A stretch of DNA of 5,850 nucleotides. Source: Deltaproteobacteria bacterium. Lineage in GTDB: Bacteria; Myxococcota_A; UBA796; UBA2385. The position numbers were made by a program, and so were the translations under genes. How positions within the stretch are numbered: the stretch's first letter is position 1; each line of letters begins with the position of its first letter. The notes beneath the pieces were generated by a model. That model was not told where the DNA came from, searched no databases, and was given only the letters and a program-made list of their open reading frames with translations. The stretch is taken from the NCBI GenBank assembly GCA_947462115.1, contig CANHON010000305.1, forward strand, positions 1 through 5,850. The letters run 5' to 3'. Of this stretch, positions 1-5,850 are shown piece after piece.

Positions 1-1141
1 GGTTGAAGATGCGCTCCCGATCGGCCTCGGGGACGCCCGGGCCCGTGTCTTCGACGGCGAGCTCGGCGGCGTCGGCCAAGGCCGTCAAGCGGAGCGTGAT
101 CTGACCGTCTTTGGGCGTGAACCGCAGGGCGTTGGCGAGCAGGTTGAGCACCACCCGCTCGACCTGGTCGGGGTCGGCGACCAAGGGCAGGCGGCTCGGG
201 CCGACGGTCTCGATCTGGATGCGCTTGCGGCGGGCCAGCGGCGCGGCCTCTTCGGCGAGGCGCTCCACCAGCGCGCGCAGCTCCACCGGCCCGCGGTGCA
301 GGCGGAGGGCCTCGCCGTCGATGCGCGACAGCATCAAAAGGTCGTCTACGAGGTGCAGCAGCCGCAGGGCGGAGCGGCGGGCCAGGCTGAGCTGCTCGAC
401 CGCCGCGGCGCCGCCGGGGCCCGGCTCGGCGTGGGCGGCCTCGAGCTGGGCCTCCAGCGGCGCGAGCACCAGCGTGAGCGGGGTGCGGAGCTCATGAGAT
501 ATGTTGTTGAAAAAGGTTGTCTTTGCCGCATCCAAGGCCAGCAGGCGCTGGTGGGCGGCGGCGAGCTCCAGGCGGCCCCCGTGCGCCCGTCGGCGGCCGG
601 CCGCGGCCTGCCAGCCGGTCACGCCAGCGACCAGGGCCCCCAGCCACAGCACGACGTTGACTGTGATCCACACGCCCACCGGTCCGGTCAGGTCGAGCTG
701 GATCATGACGAGGTCGTAGATCAGGACGAGGCCGCCGAAGGTGGCCGCGGCGTGCTGCCAACGCCAGGTGAGGGGCAGGGCTGCGAAGCCCAAAAAGGTG
801 AGCAGCAGGGCCTCGTGGTAGCCGCTCGTCGCCCCGCCCACGAGGGCCGAGACGGTGATCACCCCGAGGCCGATGGTCCAGGCGGCGGCCAGCGAGGCCC
901 GCAAGACCTGCTGCGGCTCGCGCAGCCGGGGGCTCAGCAGGGCGAGGAGGCCCAGCGCGGCGATGATGCCGAAGCGGGCGCTGAGCAGCGCGGGCATCGA
1001 CTCGGGCGCGATCGCCTGATCGACGGGGATGAAGACCAGGAAGGCGATGACGCCGAGGCCGAGCGCCACCCGCAGCGAGCGCTGGGCGGTGGCCTGCTGA
1101 TCGGTGAGGAACGCGGCCTCGGCGCTGGGCGCTGCGCTCAT
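1..1141 (-). CDS. Six-TM sensor histidine kinase, 3' end beyond window
   Basis: Membrane sensor kinase that should autophosphorylate on His and pass phosphate to a response regulator not seen here. The frame is open from the ATG at 1141 to the window edge (380 codons). Residues 23-40, 52-70, 82-101, 109-126, 131-149 and 155-176 form six hydrophobic segments. Arg-rich loops after helices 2, 4 and 6 (R72/R74, R127, R183-R185) fit a cytoplasmic N-terminus and kinase core. There is no HAMP, PAS or large extracellular domain; a short helix (about 177-205) leads straight into the dimerisation domain. The H-box reads FFNNISHELRTPLTL with phosphoacceptor H216; E217 and T220 give the HExxT pattern of bifunctional kinase/phosphatases. 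N-box NLLAN is at 333-337 and G1 box DTGPG at 365-369; the later boxes are outside the window. The GGATSGY segment (102-108) recalls multi-TM kinases common in myxobacteria (from memory). The start is fixed by a 4-base overlap with the upstream gene; no strong Shine-Dalgarno is visible. Confidence 0.93.
   Translation of the reverse strand, partial: MSAAPSAEAAFLTDQQATAQRSLRVALGLGVIAFLVFIPVDQAIAPESMPALLSARFGIIAALGLLALLSPRLREPQQVLRASLAAAWTIGLGVITVSALVGGATSGYHEALLLTFLGFAALPLTWRWQHAAATFGGLVLIYDLVMIQLDLTGPVGVWITVNVVLWLGALVAGVTGWQAAAGRRRAHGGRLELAAAHQRLLALDAAKTTFFNNISHELRTPLTLVLAPLEAQLEAAHAEPGPGGAAAVEQLSLARRSALRLLHLVDDLLMLSRIDGEALRLHRGPVELRALVERLAEEAAPLARRKRIQIETVGPSRLPLVADPDQVERVVLNLLANALRFTPKDGQITLRLTALADAAELAVEDTGPGVPEADRERIFN
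1138..1141 (-). promoter_or_regulatory. ATGA stop/start overlap coupling fusion gene to kinase
   Basis: On the minus strand the bases ATGA contain the start codon of the kinase gene (1141-1139) and the TGA stop of the fusion gene (1140-1138). Just upstream of the ATG the sequence is GC-rich with no convincing Shine-Dalgarno, so kinase translation probably relies on ribosomes finishing the upstream gene. This overlap is the main evidence that the two genes form one operon. Confidence 0.85.
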
Positions 1142-4100
1142 CGGCGCGCCCGCAGGCAGACGGCTTGGGCCGGCTCGCCGAAGCTCGACCAGCGCTCGAG
1201 CTCGGTGAAGCCCGCGACGCTGAGCAGCTCGGCGAGCTCATCGCCGTCGTAGAAGCGGTAGCGGCCCTCTTCCTCGAGCCGCAGCAGCTCGCTGCCGGCG
1301 TCGAGCATGCGCCGCGCGGCGGTCAGCAAGGCCTCCCGGGCCGCTTCGCCGCCGAGGAGCTCGGCCGGCGTCGCGCGGAGCTGGTCGATGCAGGCCGAGA
1401 ACAGCGTCGAGGTGTCGGCGTCGCGCACCATCGACGACAGCACGAGCTCGCCGCCCGGGCGCAGCACCCGGCGGATCTCGGCCAGCAGATCGGCGGGCTG
1501 CTGCAGGTAGGACAGCACGAGGCTCATCGCCACGCGGTCGAAGCTCGCGTCGGCGAACGGCAGCCCGTCGGGGGCGCCGGCGGCGGCCGGCGCGTGGAGC
1601 GCCCCCGCGATGGCGGCGATGGCGGGCAGCAGGCTCGGTTCGAGGGCGCCCCGGGCCACCAGCGCGCTGAGGTCGACCGGCCGACCCGCGGCGGCGGCGC
1701 TCAGGGCGGCCCGGGCGGCGGGGCTGCGCTCGGCGGCGCGGTCGAGGGCCGAGAGGGCGGCGGCGTCCACCGCGAGGCGCCCGCGCAGCTCGGAGAAGGT
1801 GCGGAGATCGCCCGCGGCGAAGCGCCGGGCGGCGGTCTTGGGGCAGCCGTCGAGGTCGGCGGCGATGGCCTCGACCCCTGGCACCTTCTCGTGCAGGCGG
1901 GCGATGGCCTCCGGCACCAGCTCGACCACCACGAGGCGCCCTTCGCCGCCCATGCGCGCGGCGAGGGCTTGGGTCAGGTTGCCGGTGCCCGCGCCCAGCT
2001 CCAGCACGTCGAGGCCGCGGGGGGCCACCCGCTCGGCCTGGCTGTCGATGAGGGTCGAGTAGCTGGGAATATAGGCCAGCACGTCAAAGCCGAGTCCACC
2101 ATCGGCCAGCAGGTAGCGGCGCCAGAAGCTGCGGCTGTCCTCGCTGGGGGCGCTGCGCACCGCGGCCCACTCGGCGGCCTCGGCGTCCACGAGGCGGGAC
2201 AGGGGCGGGCTCCACGGCGCGACGGCGCTGCGGTGGACCTGCCACCACAGCGCTTGGGCGATGAGGGCGAACTGCCGCCGCGCCTCGCCGCCGGTGCGGG
2301 GCACGTGCCCGCTGTCGGCCACCACCAGCCGGCGCGCGCCGGGCGCGGCCACCTCCATCAGCCGGCGCACGCGGGCCAGGTCCATCCAGCCGTCGTGCTG
2401 GCCGGCGATCCACAGCACGTCGGCGTCGATCTGGGCCATGTGGGCCTCCGACTCCTGCAGGCCGCCGAGGCCGAGCGCCTGGACGTCCTGCCAGAACCGC
2501 TCGCCGTCCACGAGGCAGCCGATCAGGGTGACGAGCCGGGCCGCCGGGCCGCCCGCCACGGCCGGGTCGTGGTGGCCCGACACGTGCAGCACGGCGTCCC
2601 GCGGCTCGGGCGCGCCCATGTAGGAGATCCACAGGCTCGGCTTCCGGCCGGGCAGCCCGCCGCGGGCCAGCGCCGACATCAGCGCACAGGCCGCGAAAGA
2701 GACCGACATCACGATGATCTCGGTGGGGCGCAGGCGGGGCGTGGTCTCGGCCCAGCGCAGGGCGCCCGCGAGGTCGTCGATGACGCCCGAGAGCCGGTAG
2801 TGCAGCGTGTGCTTGCCATCGGCCTCGTTGCCGGGGTCCTTCTCCGAGGCGCCGAGGTTGTTGGTGCCATCGAAGCGCAGCACGGCCACGTCGGCGTGCT
2901 GACGGGCGAAGGCCTCGGTGACCGTGAGGGCGAGCTGGGCCATCTGCTCTTTGCGGCCGCCGAAGCCCGGAACGACGATCAGCAGGGGCATCTCGGCCCC
3001 ATCCTCGGCGTCCGGGCGCGCGAGATCGAGCAGGGCCTGCACCTCGAGGCCCGCCCGGTTGGGGAAGCGCAGCTGCCGGTCGGCGGAGCGCACCGCCGGC
3101 GCCGCGAGGGCCTTGCGGCGCTTGCCCCGCAGCGCGCGCAGCAGGTGCAGGCCGAGGTCGGCGGCCCGGTCGAGGGTCTGGGCCCACCAGCCCCCGGCGG
3201 TGGTGCGCCCTTCGGCCTGCAGCGCGTGCCGGTTGGGTCCGAGCGAGACGCCGACGCGCACGATGCCCTCGGGCTCGGCGATCACGCTCGCGACCTGCGC
3301 GCCGAGCAGCGGCCGCTCGCCGTCGGCGTCGACGATGCGGGCCTCGGGGAGCGCTGCCCCGGGGCCGCTCAGCCAGCGATCGGCGGACGATCGGAAGGAC
3401 AGGCCCGCGGGCCCCACCTCGACCACCGGGAAGCTCAGCTCGCCGCCCACCGGCAGCCGGAGCAGCAGGCGCGTGCCCTCCACCGGTCGGCGGCTGCGGC
3501 CCCGCCGGTCGGCGAAGCCCAGGGCCTGGGGCAGCGGCGCCCGGAGCTCCCGACCGTCGACCTCGACGTGCGGCAGGGCAAAGGCGTAGCTGCGGTGCGT
3601 GTGGTCGAGGGTGACCCACAGCGGCTGGTGGGGCGGCGGCCGGGCCGCTCCCCGCGCCATCCGAAAGCGCAGGCCGCCCGCGGGCGCGCCCTCGGCCGGG
3701 GGCAGGAGGTCGTCGAGGGTGGCCTCGTACATGCTGTCTTCGTGTTGGAGCACCAGCTTGGCGGCGCCGCCCTTCACGGCCCCGAGCAGCGCGGCGATGC
3801 GCGCAGGGTCGGTGAACAGCGGGGCGGTGCGCTGGGCCGGGTCGAGCACCCGCGCGGCGGCGGCCCGGGCGCCCTCGACCGAGCCCGCGCGGGCGAGCTC
3901 GCGGCGGAGCTTGCGCCGATCGGCCCCGTTGAGCCCAACGAGGCGCGCCCCCACGCCATCTTCCGCTTGGCGCACCACTTCGAGCTCGGCCCGCATCGCG
4001 CCGCTGGCCGCCTCGACCCGCACCGGCAGCTTGGCGCCGACGGGCAAGGGGGTCGCGGTCTGCAAGAACAGCCCGTCCGCCGTCGCGTCGCGCGTGCGGC

Positions 4101-4230
4101 CCAAGTAGGCTCCGCTGTCGGCCGCCCACACTTGGAGGCGCAAGTAGGGTCTGGCCATGCCCCGTTGATCGGCCGACGGCGGGCCGGAGCGCGGGGTGGG
4201 CGTGGCGTCGGGGGGGCCGATGGTCGGCAT
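1138..4230 (-). CDS. PilZ-YcgR/PilZ-alpha/beta hydrolase-methyltransferase fusion protein
   Basis: Predicted cytoplasmic multidomain protein of 1030 residues. A Pro-rich leader (1-24) precedes a first PilZ domain (about 25-112) with RPYLR (27-31, RxxxR) and DATADG (48-53, DxSxxG with Thr for Ser), the c-di-GMP-binding signature. A YcgR-type N-domain (about 138-240) and a second PilZ-like domain (about 241-331) follow; the latter keeps R243xxxR247 but has EVGPAG (271-276) in place of DxSxxG. Residues 385-665 look like an alpha/beta-hydrolase: PGFGG (421-425), elbow SVSFA with S511, D613 in GQHDGW and H642 in DSGHVP. Order and spacing resemble the LuxD acyl-transferase/thioesterase triad. The C-terminus (about 735-1028) is a class I SAM methyltransferase: LELGAGTG (743-750), E770 ending strand 2, LPFADASFD (890-898) and RRVLRPGG (920-927). 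About 90 Ala-rich residues split the methyltransferase before LPF. The ATG at 4230 has GAGAGG 9 nt upstream; an internal ATG at 4158 (M25) is a weaker alternative. No substrate can be assigned. It overlaps the kinase gene by 4 bases. Confidence 0.92.
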   Translation of the reverse strand: MPTIGPPDATPTPRSGPPSADQRGMARPYLRLQVWAADSGAYLGRTRDATADGLFLQTATPLPVGAKLPVRVEAASGAMRAELEVVRQAEDGVGARLVGLNGADRRKLRRELARAGSVEGARAAAARVLDPAQRTAPLFTDPARIAALLGAVKGGAAKLVLQHEDSMYEATLDDLLPPAEGAPAGGLRFRMARGAARPPPHQPLWVTLDHTHRSYAFALPHVEVDGRELRAPLPQALGFADRRGRSRRPVEGTRLLLRLPVGGELSFPVVEVGPAGLSFRSSADRWLSGPGAALPEARIVDADGERPLLGAQVASVIAEPEGIVRVGVSLGPNRHALQAEGRTTAGGWWAQTLDRAADLGLHLLRALRGKRRKALAAPAVRSADRQLRFPNRAGLEVQALLDLARPDAEDGAEMPLLIVVPGFGGRKEQMAQLALTVTEAFARQHADVAVLRFDGTNNLGASEKDPGNEADGKHTLHYRLSGVIDDLAGALRWAETTPRLRPTEIIVMSVSFAACALMSALARGGLPGRKPSLWISYMGAPEPRDAVLHVSGHHDPAVAGGPAARLVTLIGCLVDGERFWQDVQALGLGGLQESEAHMAQIDADVLWIAGQHDGWMDLARVRRLMEVAAPGARRLVVADSGHVPRTGGEARRQFALIAQALWWQVHRSAVAPWSPPLSRLVDAEAAEWAAVRSAPSEDSRSFWRRYLLADGGLGFDVLAYIPSYSTLIDSQAERVAPRGLDVLELGAGTGNLTQALAARMGGEGRLVVVELVPEAIARLHEKVPGVEAIAADLDGCPKTAARRFAAGDLRTFSELRGRLAVDAAALSALDRAAERSPAARAALSAAAAGRPVDLSALVARGALEPSLLPAIAAIAGALHAPAAAGAPDGLPFADASFDRVAMSLVLSYLQQPADLLAEIRRVLRPGGELVLSSMVRDADTSTLFSACIDQLRATPAELLGGEAAREALLTAARRMLDAGSELLRLEEEGRYRFYDGDELAELLSVAGFTELERWSSFGEPAQAVCLRARR

Positions 4231-4239
4231 GCAGGCGCG

Positions 4240-4245
4240 CCTCTC
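4240..4245 (-). promoter_or_regulatory. Ribosome binding site of the fusion gene
   Basis: The minus strand reads GAGAGG here, 9 nt before the ATG at 4230. This good match to the 16S anti-Shine-Dalgarno decides in favour of the 4230 start. The in-frame ATG at 4158 has only a GGGG run 1 nt before it, too close to serve as a normal site. Confidence 0.6.
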
Positions 4246-4246
4246 G

Positions 4247-4262
4247 CCCGCGGAGCTGCGGG
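4247..4262 (-). promoter_or_regulatory. Small hairpin just upstream of the fusion gene's Shine-Dalgarno
   Basis: Arms 4247-4251 (CCCGC) and 4258-4262 (GCGGG) can pair around a 6-nt loop containing AGCT. On the mRNA the hairpin ends one base before GAGAGG, so it could affect ribosome access. With a 5-bp stem in such GC-rich DNA, chance is a real alternative. Confidence 0.25.
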
Positions 4263-4300
4263 GTCCCCGAGCGGTAGCCCTGGCGAGGCATGGCGACCAT

Positions 4301-4308
4301 CCCCCCCC
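4301..4308 (-). repeat. Homopolymer G8 in fusion-gene leader
   Basis: Eight C on the plus strand, so G8 in the minus-strand leader about 70 nt before the fusion gene's start. It is the longest single-base run I noticed in the window. It could slip during replication or be a sequencing weak point; no function can be assigned. Confidence 0.6.
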
Positions 4309-4390
4309 GTAGCGGAGGCGGGTTCTTCGGTTGCCTCCCCGTGTGTGACCGGATTGAAGTGGCGGGGGGAGGGCGAGCGGCGCGATTCGA

Positions 4391-4404
4391 GGGGCCGAAG
4401 CCCC
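4391..4404 (-). terminator. Short GC hairpin with UUCG tetraloop, second possible terminator element
   Basis: The minus-strand RNA would read GGGGC-UUCG-GCCCC, a 5-bp GC stem capped by the very stable cUUCGg tetraloop. It lies 37 nt beyond the longer hairpin in the direction of transcription. There is no U tract after it. Two stacked hairpins behind a stop codon fit termination or 3'-end protection in a GC-rich genome, but the role is inferred. Confidence 0.4.
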
Positions 4405-4441
4405 CGAGCTCAGCCCAGGCCCAGGCTGCCCGCGCGGCGCT

Positions 4442-4485
4442 CATTCCTCGATCCCGCAGCGCTGAGCCTGTGGGATCGAGGGATG
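4442..4485 (-). terminator. Long hairpin after lectin/MopE gene, possible terminator without U tract
   Basis: Arms 4446-4455 (CCTCGATCCC) and 4472-4481 (GGGATCGAGG) are perfect 10-bp complements. After one mismatch on each side they extend by 3 bp outward (4442-4444 with 4483-4485) and 3 bp inward (4457-4459 with 4468-4470), leaving an 8-nt loop. It begins 28 nt past the TAG stop of the upstream gene, where a terminator is expected. No U-run follows on the minus strand, so it may instead be a processing or stability hairpin, or a protein-binding palindrome. Confidence 0.45.
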
Positions 4486-4513
4486 GGCGCCGGCGGCGGA
4501 CCTTCGCCCGGGC

Positions 4514-5850
4514 CTACTCGCAGAGGCCGGCGCTGTTGCAGGTGCCAGCGCCGCAGTCGGCGTCCCGGCCGCAGGACTGGCAGGTGGTGTCGGCGCCCGT
4601 GCTGGACCGCAGCAGCTCGGGCCCCGCCACGATCTCCAAGCCGGGGATCGGGGTGAACTTGTGCGGCGGCGAGGTGAAGCCCGTGTGGCAGCAGGGCTGG
4701 TAGTCCTGAAGGCCGGGGACGAAGCCGGGTCCCCACACGACCTCGAGGGGATCCAGGTCCCAGCTCTGGTTCGTCTGCCACTGCAGCTCGAAGGGGTAGA
4801 GGCCCGGCGCCTCGAAGCGCAGCCAGCGGAACTTCTTCCAGCCGCCGGAGCCCCAGCTCACCCAGGCGATCTCCTGGCCGGCGATGAGCAGCCGGGCGCT
4901 GTCGTTGCCCATCAGGCCGATGGTCGCGTTGAGCATGTCGGGCGTGACAACGAGGTAGCCGCGGAAGCGCGCCGCGCCGGTGCCGCCGGTGGGGCTGCTC
5001 GCCGGCCAGGGCCGGGTGGTGGCCGTGTAGTTGCCGGGCGCACACAGGCCCCAGGTGTGGCCGCAGGAGCAGGTGAAGTCCAGGGCCGGCTCGACCCGAT
5101 CGACGCGGCTGAGGGGCGCGCTGCCGATGCCGTCGAGGTTGTTCATCCCAAGGCTCATATTGCTGATGTTGTGCGGATCGTGCCCGAGGCCGGTCTGCGC
5201 ATAGCTCCCGCAGGCGCCCGCCGCGCCCTCCAGCGGGATCGTCAGGCCCTGGTCGGCGATCTGCAAGACCACCGCGCAGCTCTCGTCGATGGTGCCGTCG
5301 CAGTCCTCGTCCACGCCGTCGCAGGTCTCCTCCATCCCGGGTCGGCGGCGGGCGTCGCCGTCTTCGCAGTCGGTGGCGTCCTCCGCGGCGCCGGTCGGCA
5401 GGCTGCTCGCCTGGATCGGCGCGCTGGGATCACCGTGCCCGTCGTTGTCATCGTCTGCGTAGTAGGTCTGCAGCGCGCCATCTTGGCAAACGAAGGGGCG
5501 CTCTTCGGTGCAGGTCGCCGCGGACCAGGCCCCGTCGGCGCCGACGCCCAGGCAGCGCGCCTCGGCGGCCGGGGCGGGCGTGCTCGGCCAGCCGGCGAAG
5601 GTCCAGTCGCTGCCGTCGGCCCAGGTCCAGGGGGCGCCCGGCTCGGCGCGGCCGCCGGCCCACAGCGCCGGATCCCCGTGCAGGTCTTCGGCGAGCTCAG
5701 CGGCGTCGGCGCCTTCATCGGCGGTCTGGAGGCTCGCCAAGCTCAGGCCGTCCTCGGCGCAACGGGCCTCGGCCTCGGCCCAGCGGAGGGGCTCGTCGCA
5801 GATGTAGAGGGTCTTCTCGTCGAGCTCGAGGGCCTCGCAGGCGCACTGCA
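4514..5850 (-). CDS. Secreted C-type lectin-like / MopE-motif / PA14-like protein, 5' end beyond window
   Basis: C-terminal 444 residues of a probably exported protein; residue numbers start at the first whole codon (5848-5846). The frame is open to the window edge, and the TTG at 5740 falls inside the first domain, so it is not the true start. Residues about 15-121 form a C-type lectin-like domain: YIC (15-17), WAEAEARC (C30), LASL, WAGG (63-66), WTWADGS, then C99, C113 and C121. The EPN/QPD and WND calcium ligands are not evident. Next come YYADDDNDGHGD (129-140), a DC/PG spacer and CDGVDEDCDGTIDESC (176-191), the acidic Cys/Asp motif known as Cu-binding MopE. Residues about 290-372 resemble a PA14-like beta domain (GNDSARLLIAG, then GLYPFELQW). 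The end is a Cys-rich tail (C423, C426, C432, C437, C443), not a MYXO-CTERM anchor. Cell-surface or extracellular binding is inferred; the signal peptide would be outside the window. The stop is TAG at 4516-4514. Confidence 0.88.
   Translation of the reverse strand, partial: QCACEALELDEKTLYICDEPLRWAEAEARCAEDGLSLASLQTADEGADAAELAEDLHGDPALWAGGRAEPGAPWTWADGSDWTFAGWPSTPAPAAEARCLGVGADGAWSAATCTEERPFVCQDGALQTYYADDDNDGHGDPSAPIQASSLPTGAAEDATDCEDGDARRRPGMEETCDGVDEDCDGTIDESCAVVLQIADQGLTIPLEGAAGACGSYAQTGLGHDPHNISNMSLGMNNLDGIGSAPLSRVDRVEPALDFTCSCGHTWGLCAPGNYTATTRPWPASSPTGGTGAARFRGYLVVTPDMLNATIGLMGNDSARLLIAGQEIAWVSWGSGGWKKFRWLRFEAPGLYPFELQWQTNQSWDLDPLEVVWGPGFVPGLQDYQPCCHTGFTSPPHKFTPIPGLEIVAGPELLRSSTGADTTCQSCGRDADCGAGTCNSAGLCE

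Larger units (their letters stand above)
4231..4513. other. Intergenic region between lectin/MopE gene and fusion gene
   Basis: A 283-bp stretch with no credible gene on either strand. It holds two hairpins behind the upstream stop codon, a G8 run, a TCGCCA direct repeat with 10-bp period (4296-4281 on the minus strand), a leader hairpin and the fusion gene's Shine-Dalgarno. I found no convincing -35/-10 pair or sigma-54 site. The least GC-rich patch is about 4340-4362, so a promoter for the fusion-kinase operon, if present, could lie near there. Confidence 0.6.

Noticed and set aside
296..1252. A 318-codon plus-strand frame opposite the kinase
   Set aside because: The minus strand gives six TM helices plus H, N and G1 boxes; the plus frame gives a polar low-complexity shadow sequence.
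4234..4241. The 8-bp palindrome GGCGCGCC just upstream of both the fusion gene start and the kinase start (1143-1150)
   Set aside because: The same octamer also occurs inside coding sequence at 2609-2616 and 3942-3949, as expected by chance at this GC content, so a shared operator is not supported.
2084..4444. A 786-codon minus-strand frame overlapping the fusion gene
   Set aside because: It is an Arg/Pro/Ala/Gly-rich out-of-frame reading of the same DNA with no domain motifs. It also begins in the intergenic region without a good ribosome binding site.
1165..4656. A 1163-codon open frame on the plus strand, longer than the gene opposite it
   Set aside because: Its product is low-complexity Gly/Ala/Arg/Gln/His with no recognisable motif, while the minus strand over the same span encodes several ordered domain signatures. 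Extreme G/C at third positions of the minus gene removes stops from the opposite frame.
4290..4703. A 137-codon plus-strand frame across the intergenic region
   Set aside because: It runs into the antisense of the lectin/MopE gene, has no motif, and its composition is that of a shadow frame.
5738..5740. TTG as start codon of the lectin/MopE gene
   Set aside because: The frame stays open upstream, and the 36 residues before it (YIC, WAEAEARC) are the expected beginning of the lectin-like domain, so this TTG is an internal Leu codon.

Overview
The window is very GC-rich and strongly biased to G/C at third codon positions. All three real genes lie on the minus strand and read from high to low coordinates. 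The combination of a CDGVDEDCDG (MopE-type) secreted protein, PilZ/YcgR-type domains and a multi-spanning histidine kinase suggests a Myxococcota-like (former deltaproteobacterial) chromosome. This is inferred from protein style only; no marker gene is present.

Layout in transcription order. (1) 5850-4514 holds the 3' part of a secreted mosaic protein: a C-type lectin-like domain, a MopE-type acidic Cys/Asp motif, a PA14-like beta domain and a short Cys-rich tail. Its 5' end is outside the window. (2) 4513-4231 is a 283-bp gap with two hairpins behind the upstream stop codon, a G8 run, a leader hairpin and a good Shine-Dalgarno sequence. (3) 4230-1138 encodes a 1030-residue protein that appears to fuse a PilZ domain, a YcgR-type N-domain, a second PilZ domain, a LuxD-like alpha/beta-hydrolase and a class I SAM methyltransferase. 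(4) 1141-1 holds the first 380 residues of a six-helix membrane sensor histidine kinase, cut by the window edge inside its ATPase domain.

Genes 3 and 4 share an ATGA stop/start overlap, so they are almost certainly co-transcribed and translationally coupled. One side carries likely c-di-GMP sensing plus two enzyme domains able to act on acyl and methyl groups; the other is a membrane kinase with no large extracellular domain. A signal-maker plus signal-sensor pair, by analogy with phcB/phcS or cqsA/cqsS, is a reasonable but unproven hypothesis. The lectin/MopE gene is probably a separate transcription unit. The most unusual item is the five-domain fusion protein, in which the methyltransferase is itself split by an Ala-rich insertion of about 90 residues.
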